From the NCBI GenBank assembly GCA_001600415.1, contig BCJX01000004.1, positions 521,786 to 549,404 on the forward strand: 27,619 bases of DNA. The letters run 5' to 3'. Within the stretch, counting starts at the first letter, position 1; the number at the start of each line of letters is the position of its first letter. The position numbers were made by a program, and so were the translations under genes. This DNA comes from Pascua guehoae. Taxonomy: Eukaryota; Basidiomycota; Tremellomycetes; Trichosporonales; Trichosporonaceae. The notes beneath the pieces were generated by a model. That model ran no database searches. It had not been told where the DNA came from and saw nothing but the letters and a program-made list of their open reading frames with translations. This document shows, in pieces, positions 1 to 8,606 of this stretch.

Positions 1-81
1 GGATGCACGTCTGCTCTACATGGCTAGACTCTGGATGCACGTCTGCCCTACATGGCTAGACTCTGGGTGCACGTCTGCCTC
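1..81. repeat. 32-bp tandem repeat, about 2.5 copies, cut by window start
   Basis: Two nearly identical 32-bp units (1-32 and 33-64) differ at one base, and a third decaying copy begins at 65. Each unit starts with GGATGCACGTCTG. The array probably continues to the left of the window. The short reading frames across it are repetitive and look non-coding. Confidence 0.8.
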
Positions 82-330
82 ACCTCCCCGTGGTCTCCAC
101 CTTCCAACCCTCCTCGTACCCTTCCCTCCTCTTTTCCTTTCTCCTCACTTCCTTCCACCTCACTCCTCCCGTTGCCTTCTTCATCATCCAGCACCTTCTC
201 GGAGGTCTATGCACAATCGGCATCCATTTCCAGCCCCCTGGCATGGCCGATCCTCCACCAGAAAAATGATGTGCGGCGCGTTCCTTAGAGACTAGGCCCG
301 AATTGCGCTCGACCCCCGTACCATTGCAGG

Positions 331-640
331 CAGTCGGCGGGTTCCACCTCTCGACATGACCGATCTCCCATCCTCAGCATAGACTGTCGGCGTGCTCCAC
401 CTCTCGACGCGACCACTCTTCATCCCCAGCACAGACAGTCGGCGCGCTTCACCCCTCGACGCGACCACTCTTCATTCCTAGCACAGACGGTCGGCGCGCT
501 TCACCCCTCGACGCGACCACTCTTCATTCCTAGCACAGACAGTCGGCGCGCTCTACCTCTCGACGCGGCCGCTCTTCATTCCTGGCACAGACAGTCGGCG
601 TGTCCCACCTTCTCAACGCGACCGCTCTTCATTCCCCTCC
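331..640. repeat. 52-bp minisatellite, about 6 copies
   Basis: The motif GTCGGCG recurs with GGCG at 336, 389, 441, 493, 545 and 597, giving a period of 52 bp (53 for the first step). Each unit holds a TCGACGCGACC-like block and a CTCTTCATTCC-like block and ends near GCACAGAC. Copies at 441 and 493 are almost identical, while the outer copies are more diverged. There is no unique spacer sequence between units, so this is a minisatellite and not a CRISPR array. Confidence 0.85.
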
Positions 641-1534
641 TCTTGCAGTCTCCGCGACCTTCCTTCTTCCCTCCTCTAACACCGCCCTACGCACGTCACC
701 CCGACTCCACTTATCCCTCTCCCCTTCGCGTAGCCGCCCACGCGGTCCTTTCGCCACCACCTTCGCCTCGTCGTGGGAACTGACCCGACGAGGTACGCCC
801 AACGCCCCATTATGTGCTGCGCACGGGTCACCCAATCCGGGTGTAATACCGACTCGGGCCCCATCCCGGGAGCGGAGGGCTGTACTCCTTCTCGAGCTAC
901 CCCTCAAAGGCCTCGTGCCCACCTTGCGAGCCCCAAGTCTCGATCCTGGCCAAAGCCTTCGCAGCTACCAGCGATTCTGAGCAACGAGGAGATGCGTCAA
1001 CACGGTCCAGACATCAGCACCATCCTAGCGGCGGTAGTCGCCACCCATCTTCGTTCCACAGCCCTCTTAACTAATCCCGGGGTCTGCTCTTACATTGTCT
1101 CCTCTACAAGGTAGAGCATCCACTCGGCGTTGCATGCAACCACCTCTCCCCTCCTCAACCGGTATCCGCTAACCCGATTGCCTCAGTCTCTCCCTCTCCC
1201 CTACTTATCACACGAACGCGGGTCGTCCCATCCCCTTTTCCTTCTGCTCCTTTTGTCGTGCCCTCGACACTCTGCGCCCCCTTTCATCATGCCCTCTACA
1301 CCACTGCCTCCGTCATACGAGTGTGCTCGATTGCCACGCCCATTGCGTGCTTCTCTGGCGCGCTCTGGCTCCCCCCCCCCTACTCTCACTCCGTCTGCGC
1401 CGCACCCGCCTTTCTACATAGGGAGGACATTACCCCCCCCCCCCGCTCTTGTCTCTCATGCATGTTCTTCTCCCTCTGCTCCCCTTTCGCCTCTTGAACA
1501 CCCCACACGCTCCGTCACTCACTCTCAGCCCACC
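641..1534. other. No gene seen; pyrimidine-rich 5' flank of gene 1
   Basis: I see no convincing coding region here. The reading frames present lack any recognisable motif and their composition follows the CT-rich strand bias. Two C homopolymers occur (1371-1380 and 1433-1444). CT-rich stretches directly before a start codon are common in basidiomycete promoters and 5' UTRs, so the last few hundred bases probably hold the gene 1 promoter, though no TATA box stands out. Confidence 0.5.
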
Positions 1535-3795
1535 ATGTCCATCAACATCAACCCCNGTCGTCCCTCTCTCGCGTCCATTATNGGNTACANNGAGGTTCTT
1601 GGCAAGGANGCCATCTCCGAGCTACTCCGCCCCTGCCCCGATGCCGTTAACGCCGCCTTCTTCCGGGACCTGGCCCGCAAACTTGGTCCAGTGGAGGACA
1701 TGTCTCGGACCGTCAACTGGCGCGAACTGCTGGAGCTGTCCTCCCACGCAGATGCCAAGATTCAGTTGCTCGAGTACAAACAGCCGGCCATCGGCACCAA
1801 CTTCGTCCTCGAGCTCCGAGACCCAGACTCGAGGGAGCATTTTCTGGTGGCAGTCTCGCATGAGATTTGGTGGATGCACCACTTCCTTTTCCCTGCCCTA
1901 GCCGCCATGTACCCCCGCTCGGCCAGCGATGACGCAGAGTCAGTTGTGCCAGTTTTCTTCTCTGCCACAGGCTAACACCTTCTTCAGGACTCTGAAGGCG
2001 GACATGTGGTACCATGTCTTGGACTGCGCACGCCTCCTTTATCCTCCCCCGACTCGTTTGGCCCATTGTTTTCCCCCGCTGGCTGTGCGGTTCTTTGAGA
2101 CTCATGCTAGAGTCGCAAATGATTCCCTTGTGCGTTGCATCCTGCCCGTCTGCTCTTCCACTTCTCTCTCCCAGGTTCTAATCCCTCGCAGGTCCTCTCC
2201 CAGCTGGCTCGGGAATCTACTGCCTGGCCGTCGGTGGAACCCTGGGCTGGTTACCTCTGGGGCCCTTTTCCAAACTCCAGCACCATCGTCACGCCCCCGC
2301 CCACGCTGATCGGGTCCACACTTTTCCCCACCACGCTCCCCATCACCCCCACCAAGCAGCGTCTTCATGATGTCGCCGCGGGTCCCCCAGTTGGGCAGGA
2401 GGGAAGTGGGCGTGACACTTGGAGCTGGCGCGACCTCTCCCGGGAGGAGCACGAGGAGCTCTGCAAGAGCTCAATGGGGATCACGGTTCCCCCCACTGAC
2501 CCATACGTGAGTTCCATAACCCCGTCTCTACAGCCCTCTGTTCATCCTATTCCTTTTCCAATGCTCATTAGCTCAGAATGGGGACGCAGGTGCAGGGTAC
2601 AAGCTGCTCCCCTTCGCCAAAGGCTGCCCGCCCTGTCACAAGGGTAACTTTAGGTGTTGGGTCCTCAAGAGCAAGCCAAATGCGACCTGCAAGAAGTGTA
2701 AGGGCTCTCACGGGACTCGTTGCTCTTTTTACGACGGCGCAAACGTAGCTCCCCTTGTCACGAGCCGAACGGTGAAGGCTTGGGAACCGAACACAAACCT
2801 AGCACCGCGACTCCGTCTTGACCTGCAAGACGGTGTCGGACTCACAGGATTGACAACCTAAAGGAAGGCGCCGGGGCCAGGGGGTTGCTGCGACACGCAC
2901 GCGGGGGGGGACGCGGAAGGACGGAAGGACGGAGCGGAGACGGAGGTGGCGCCGCAGAGGTGTCGGAGAGGGCAAATGCCGAGGTAACTGGTTGTCGAGA
3001 CTAGACTTGTAGTTGCATGGCTTGGAGATACAAACTACGGACGGCGCTGAACTAAGTACCCTAGCGAGCGTACGAGCAGGAGCTGCGCGGGGGATACGGA
3101 GTTGGGCCTAGTCTACAAGCGTGGCACTCTGGGTCGGCGGTAGGGCCTGTAGTAGTAGCGCCGACATGCACGGTCGACAGCATGATGTGTGTGCTTCGCG
3201 AGGCGTCGTGAAGCGTGTACTGTGTGCTGTCAAGTCGACATGCATGATTTCTCGTCGCTTGTTGTCTTGAGTGGCAAACCGAGTCGAGCGGTGGTGGAGG
3301 TCGTATCGTCATGTGGTTGTCGGTCACGTGATTTCGACACCACGTAGAAACGACTAAGTCGTCCAGATCGTGACACCCCGCAAGGCGCACGTCGCGGGCT
3401 GGTCCCGCCTGCAGGACACATTCCCAGCCACCCACCGCCTAGACGGCTGTGCACGCTTTGGCGTTGGGCTCGAGCTCATTTGTGCCACTCGTTTCCTGGC
3501 CCGCGGCCCCTCTTATACCCGCGAGTTGGCCGAGCTTGACGTCCCCCGCCCGCGCTTCACCATCGGGGAGGACGGGAAGGACTGGTTTGACCTTCGTGCC
3601 GCCAGCAATGCAGACCTGGACCGAGAGGGAGGGGAGTGGGCTAGTTACAAGCATCCATCTGCCGTCCTGCGCGCCGAGAATCCCTCCTGGCCTGTCCCTC
3701 TGCCAGTCAAGTTCCGCGGGCCCCGCCCCACCACCCACGCAAAACGCGGCGGAGGCGAGCACCCTTCTCCCCAGGACCCGAAGCGCCAGAAGTAG
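1535..3795 (+). pseudogene. Gene 1: Zn2Cys6-like cysteine-cluster protein, split by a solo LTR
   Basis: The start is the ATG at 1535 in a CACCATG context. The exon model is 1535-1938, 1988-2129, 2192-2506 and 2577-3795. Intron 1 (49 nt) has donor GTCAGT, branch CTAAC and acceptor TTCTTCAG; intron 2 (62 nt) has donor GTGCGT and branch CTAAT; intron 3 (70 nt) has donor GTGAGT. All joins keep frame. Without the LTR and one target-site copy the product would be about 484 residues. A cluster C-X2-C-X6-C-X10-C-X2-C-X7-C lies at about residues 304-336 and fits the Zn(II)2Cys6 pattern. The C-terminus ends in a basic KRQK tail. The LTR enters about 10 codons after the last Cys, and reading into it meets TAA at 2859-2861, so roughly 138 C-terminal residues are lost. 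The function is unknown; DNA binding is only suggested by the cluster. Ns at 1556-1609 leave several early residues unknown. Confidence 0.6.
2756..3375 (-). mobile_element. Solo LTR (same family as the LTR at 25207)
   Basis: The 620-bp segment begins TGTCACGATC and ends CGTGACA when read on the minus strand, and it aligns end to end with the LTR at 25207-25825, at roughly nine positions in ten by eye. No internal retroelement sequence adjoins either side. The five bases before it (2751-2755, CCCCT) and after it (3376-3380, CCCCG) match at four of five, as expected for a 5-bp target-site duplication. Removing the LTR plus one 5-bp copy puts the two halves of the gene 1 exon back in one frame. 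A solo LTR normally results from LTR-LTR recombination of a full element. Confidence 0.88.
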
Positions 3796-4623
3796 CTATA
3801 CCCCACTGTCTCTCTTCACTCTTGCAGGTCCTGTCTATAGGCTCTCCTGTTCTCTCTTGTTGCATGTGCCTCTGTACCCCTATCATGCATACTGTATCTC
3901 GTCTCCCTTTCTGCATGCTTCGACAGCAGCTCGCCCTTCTTCTCTACCTGATGACACACGTTCCGCACCCACCGGAAGATTGGGGCGCAGAGGAGAAAGA
4001 GTGACGTCGGGGGCGGCCCAACACCTGGAGTATCCCCTTTTACTTGTGTTGACCTGCACACCACACCACATCTGCCCAGGGTCTTGTCCCTCTGCTCCCT
4101 AGCTCGCCACCGATCACAGCCGCTTCCTCTTAGTCCTGTCGATCATTGCACGAGACTCGTAACACCCTTCTTAGGTTGTCTCCTGTTCTCTCCTGATCCT
4201 CACCTGCCCATCACCGTCACTCTATTGACTACTTTTCCAGCTAGTGGATCGCTCGTCCACCCACCCCCATCATGATCGCCTTATTGCCCCACATCCTTCG
4301 GGACCTGATCGCACCCCTCGCTTGCTCCCCTCACTACACACTTGAGCATGCCCCGACCACGCCTCACCATGCTCTGTCGACTCGTTTCTCATCACACCCA
4401 CGCCCCTTTGTTTGTTTCCCATGCGACATGTTACCTCCTTTCTTGTCCCGCTCGTCTCGTGCGTAGCATAAGACTGGCCCACTTCTCCATCTCCTACTCA
4501 GTTCCCATCACTGTTTCGCCTCCTTCTACTTCCCTCCATACTCTCCTTGTCATCCCCGCTCTCCCTTTCTGCTCACCCCCGCACCCCCTTTACTCCATTC
4601 TCAGCTGTTCTCTTTACTCTACC
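3796..4623. other. Intergenic, CT-rich; no gene seen
   Basis: This stretch separates the gene 1 stop from the gene 2 start. It is strongly pyrimidine-rich on the plus strand, and its frames carry no recognisable motif. It probably contains the 3' UTR of gene 1 and the promoter and 5' UTR of gene 2. I do not see a clear TATA box or terminator. Confidence 0.5.
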
Positions 4624-7154
4624 ATGCCTCCCCAGCGAAGTGGCCGCGGTGGTCAAGGAGGAGCCGGCCGAGGCGGTGGTCGAGGAGGCGGAAATGCCGC
4701 CGCCAACCCGCCCAACCCAGCTCCAGCCCTAGCTCCAGCTCCTGCTCCGGCCCCCGCCCCTGCCCCTGCTCCTGCCCCGAAGCCCGTAAGCTACTCTTCT
4801 CTCCTCTCTCCTCCTTGCCTTGACCCTGTTCTGACTGTTCTTTTTCTTAGGGCGACACGCACGTCAGGAGGAAGGGTCGCCCCAAGGGCTCTGCAGTTCG
4901 GTTGCCGGAAGGAGACATGACGCCAGAGGAGCTGGACACCAAACTTCGGGTTAGTCCCCACCCGCTTTTCCATACACCAGTTCCTTCTTCTCCCGTTCTA
5001 CTCCCAATCCTCGAATTGACCCCATCAGGAAACATTCCCGGGCTACCATTTCCTCTCCAGCATGTCGCGCTGTCACAGGTGCGCGTCCAAGAAAGTCAGC
5101 TGCCCATTCAATGAGGCGATCGACCCAGACCACTGCATTCAATGCCCAGACGACTGCTCGTTCACTCCCTCCTGCAATGAGCACGAGCTGGCCGTGCTCG
5201 CGGAGATTTCGGATATCTTGGCGCGGTTGATGGGTGCCGGTGCGGGTGTCTCGGACTCCCCAAGTGCGCCGGCATATGCCCAGTTTATCGACCATCACAT
5301 GCAGTTTGTCGAGGCTGCCACCATCGGTTTCGCACCGGCGTTGCTCTGGCGAGCCTACCCCCGCCCTCCTGAAGACTGCCCGTATGAGCTCGCCGCTTGG
5401 GCCGACGTTGCCCGTTTCCCACCTTGGACACCTGGCGCTCCCCCCTGCACCGGCCAGGGCTACACTTATCGTTTCGGCCCGCCACCCTTCGCCTACCGCC
5501 CCGCTCTGACTCTGCCTGGCACTGGCCCTCATGTCGAGATTGTCGAGCTTGGAGGCGAGTGTCACTTCGTCTCCGACCACTTTGGCTTTACGGAGAAGCT
5601 TGACAAGACGGGGAGGGACGATGGAGACGACGACAATGACGACCCCATGGAGGGTCGCAACACTCCTCGTCACGAGCTCCATCAATGGTTCGAGGCAGTT
5701 GAGGGCCCAATGTGGGGCGCCTTCAAGCGAGAGTGGTGGTCCGCCAGGGGTGGATCCGCAGTCTTCCCGGGGCAGGTTCTCGACCCACCCAGTCCTGCCG
5801 CACACGCCGGGGGCGGAACTGCCATGACTCCCGGCCCACCAAAATGCCCGCTGCTGGCACCAACCAGCCCGCCCCCCGTCCTCTGCCCAAGACCGGCTTC
5901 CAGCCCAGCAAGGGCACGGCCACTGGCGCCACCTCGGGTCTCGGTCCGGGCCTTACTTTGGTCAGTAGCTCATACTCGGAGGGCACGAATGTGTCCTCCC
6001 ATCTTTATTCGATCAAGGGTGCTGGCCCCTCGGGTGACCGTGCTATCGCGGTTATCAATGAGGGAGGCGTCAAGGACTGGGTCAATTACGGTGGCTGTTT
6101 TGTGCATCTGCCCATGATGAAATCCACGCTGTACCCGCCAGCAGACATCCTCAAGGCCTTTGGTCCTGCATCGATTGAAGAGATAGGAGGTGACGACCCC
6201 TTCATTCAAGCCCTCTTTCCTCGTCCAGTCGACCCAGCTGACCCCGTTCAGCCCAGCCAGCCCCAGCAACAGCCACCACAGCGGTCGGCTCAATCTCTGC
6301 TAGACCTCTACAATGTCCTCGCGGAAAAGCGCAAAAGGCTCGGAGCCGGGAACATCAGCAACCTGATTACAGCCCTGTCGAACTTTATCCTTCGACTCCA
6401 AGCCGCCAACTCCAGCACCCGGCTCGCGCTCCTCGAGGACCTGCGCCAGTTGCTTCCAGCTGGACAATAGGCCGAGATTGTGATCCGAGACACGGTTCTG
6501 GCCCTCACCTCGCCTAACGGCCCTCTCGATTTCTCAGACTCTGTGGCCTCACTTTACTCAGCCATCATACTCCCATCGTACAGCCTTGCCCGAGAAGGGC
6601 GCAAGTTTACCCAGCACCATTTCTGCACCGCTGCACACCCTCTCCTGCCTCCGGACCTCGCTCGGGAGCTCAATGCTGCAGTGGCCTGCCAACAAGAGGC
6701 TGACGCTAAAGCCAAAGCCAAGGCCGATGCCAAGGCTAAAGCCGAGGCCGACGCCAAGGCTAAAGCCAAGGCTGAGGCTGAAGCCAAAGCCAAGGCCGAC
6801 CCTGATGCCAAGGCAAAGGCCAAGGCCGAAGCCGACAAGGCCAGAGCAGAGGCGGCCGTAGCTAAGGCAGAAGCTGAGGCCGCTAAGGCCGCGGTTGCCA
6901 AAGCTGAGGCCGAGGCCACCAAGGCTAAGGCTGAAGCAGAGGCCGAGAAACGTCGCCGGCGTAAATCGTCCACGTTGTCGCCTGCGCCCCCTGTCGCGCC
7001 TCCCAGGGGCAACGCCGTGGCTCAAGTTGCTCCGCTTCAGGCTAACCAGCCTCCAGCCAACCAGCCCGCCCATGGACGCTCCACTCGGGCACACCCCAGC
7101 ACTCTGCTCGGCCAAGACTCTCTGCCGGGCTATCGTCATGGCCATCCCCTGTAG
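4624..7154 (+). pseudogene. Gene 2: RGG/Ala-Pro, cysteine-cluster and Ala/Lys-repeat protein with broken frame
   Basis: The start is the ATG at 4624 (ACCATG). Exon 1 is 4624-4785 (54 codons), exon 2 is 4851-4949 (33 codons), and exon 3 begins at 5029; both introns use GTAAGC or GTTAGT donors and are phase 0. Exon 1 encodes RGG-like glycine/arginine repeats and then an Ala-Pro run. Exon 3 opens with C-X2-C-X6-C-X10-C-X2-C-X3-C-X5-C (residues about 102-136), close to the gene 1 cluster. Coding then moves to another frame around 5775-5845, explained by a 1-base indel or by a weak 97-nt intron (5776-5872). An in-frame TAG sits at 6468-6470, after which the same frame stays open to the stop at 7154 and encodes an Ala/Lys/Glu repeat. 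The TAG could be a mutated CAG or a true end followed by a separate gene. The function is unknown. Confidence 0.5.
6697..6950 (+). repeat. Ala/Lys/Glu/Asp coding repeat, predicted helical or coiled coil
   Basis: In the gene 2 frame this segment encodes short repeats such as ADAKAKAKAEAD, followed by AEAxxAKA units and a basic RRRRK stretch. Alternating Ala with Lys/Glu at this density usually forms a long single helix or coiled coil, as in TolA-like stalks. The DNA is a degenerate AAGGCC/AAAGCC array, so copy number may vary. Long frames on the opposite strand here are composition shadows. Confidence 0.7.
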
Positions 7155-7391
7155 CATCCCCTCACTTCCTCCTGCTGTATCATACTTCGCATATCTGTTC
7201 ATGCTGTATCATCTACTGCCCTTGCCTATGCACTGCAAGTATCCGTTTCCGAGTCTCAGCCCGCTTTGATCCCTTGGTTTCTGTCCTCCACGTGCCTGCC
7301 ACGTGACTCTGTCCCCGTCTTTCATCACCTCCTTTTCACCCTTGACGCTCGGTGCTCCCCTTTCTCAATCCTTTGCATCGTCAACTACCCA

Positions 7392-8412
7392 CTACTTGCG
7401 GACATACTTGGGCGTACGACGAGCAAATCTGGAGGACGGTCCAGCAACCCCCAGGCGGTGCTCGGGTTTAGCACGGAACCTGCCATTCGGGGTGAGGTGC
7501 GGGATGCGGTGGACCTGGTGCGTCACGTTCCAGCCCTTGCAGAGTAGCATGGTCGCCATACGTTTCTGCTCAGCCTCGGACACATTCTTGAGCTCGTTAT
7601 GCGTCGCAACCACACGTCGGAGGATGTCTTGGACTTTGTGAGTCGGGCTCGTGCTGAGGACCGAGTGGAGCTTGTTGTTGTGCCCAAGGAGGCGACTGGC
7701 CTGACCTTGCAGGCATGGGTACTTGTTTTCCCACATGTGCAGCTCGAAATGTATCCACACTACCACGGGTAGCTCTTCTTCGTATCGGTGGATCGTCTCC
7801 TGCTTCTGGCCGTTGTAGAACCAGAACGCACCCTTCTCAGCGTAGAAGAACCTCTCCTGGCCCCAGATCATCTCAATCCATCGTACGACAATGCAANGGA
7901 ATCGCCGNGGACNGAACGTGAAGCCGGACAGGTNGTGCTCCTCTCCNCAGAACCCNCAACTCGTCGTTCTCTGCGNCACACCCCAAAACGAGTCTCCCAG
8001 CGAGCTGTCCGCCTCGGAGTGGCTGGTGCCNGCGTTGGACANGTTGTCGGNGACACTCGGTTGGAAGCTGGACTNGGAGTTGGCGTGTGAGAAGATGTGC
8101 GCCATCGCNTCAACGTCTCTCNGCGACTGGTTGGCNGTTGCCATCGTAGCGCCCNTGGTCGGCTCNGTTGTGCTCATATGAACGTCGGTCGTGCTTTGAT
8201 TCTTCCCGTCGTCAACCCCCTTTCTCCCTCCGGTTGTCTTTGGGACTCACGCCTTCTCCTTCNAACCCAACTCCCTCAAANGGGTTGTGGTTCTCCACCG
8301 TCATGGTCGCGNGCTGCCCTGTCGGCGATTGGATGGTGAGGGCAGAAAGGTCTGGGTTCTGGGCGCTCCAGTCGTTCGTCATCCGAGCTGGACTTGTGGG
8401 GTGTCTGTCCAT
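7392..8412 (-). CDS. Gene 3: unrecognised two-exon protein adjoining element 1
   Basis: The model runs on the minus strand: exon 1 is 8412-8251 (54 codons, starting at the ATG at 8412-8410) and exon 2 is 8201-7392. The 49-nt intron has donor GTGAGT, a TTGAC branch-like site and acceptor GGGAAG, and joins phase 0 to phase 0. The product is about 323 residues. The N-terminal third is Ser/Thr-rich and full of unknown residues because about 18 Ns fall in 7896-8313. The remainder is more globular, with a Trp/Tyr-rich stretch (WFYNGQKQETIHRYEEE) and a basic C-terminus (RRTPKYVRK). I see no signal peptide or membrane span and recognise no family. The start is only 195 bp after the element 1 pol stop on the same strand, so it could be host DNA at the element edge or an extra ORF carried by the element. 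It converges on gene 2. Confidence 0.5.
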
Positions 8413-8606
8413 TTTCTCGAGTCTCTTTCTTCTCCTTTTATCTCTTTCCCCTCTTCTGCCGGACTCGGTCAAGTCTCTTCCCTCGTTGGTCCACGACTCC
8501 TCTTTTCTCCCCAATTTCTTAATGGTCCGTCCTCGGACCCTGTAGCACGGGCCTCCTGTATTCCCTTCCTCGTGCACTGTCCTCCCCTGCTTCGGCCTAT
8601 GACGGA
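8413..8606 (-). promoter_or_regulatory. Purine-rich tract between pol stop and gene 3
   Basis: Read on the minus strand, about 8417-8460 is almost pure purine with a GATAAAAGG core roughly 25 nt before the gene 3 ATG. It could be a polypurine tract priming plus-strand DNA synthesis of element 1, a TATA-like promoter, or simply compositional bias. No TG..CA LTR follows it that I can pair with a copy beyond the Gag start, so the polypurine role is unproven. Confidence 0.3.

Noticed and set aside
1943..1970. 28-nt intron in gene 1 (GTTGTG..CACAG)
   Set aside because: Too short for a spliceosomal intron. The 49-nt alternative 1939-1987 has GTCAGT, a CTAAC branch and TTCTTCAG and also keeps frame.
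5850..6117. C-terminal tail of gene 2 in its first frame
   Set aside because: After about 5845 this frame gives Pro/Arg-rich nonsense, while the neighbouring frame gives balanced protein-like sequence, so coding has moved frame.
6554..7202. Two long minus-strand frames opposite the Ala/Lys repeat
   Set aside because: They are shadows of the plus-strand repeat: the low-complexity Ala/Ser or Gly/Leu products simply mirror AAGGCC repeats.
7160..8606. 3' LTR of element 1, paired with a 5' copy in 16505-18480
   Set aside because: No shared TG..CA repeat was visible by eye between the two regions. A computed self-alignment would be decisive.
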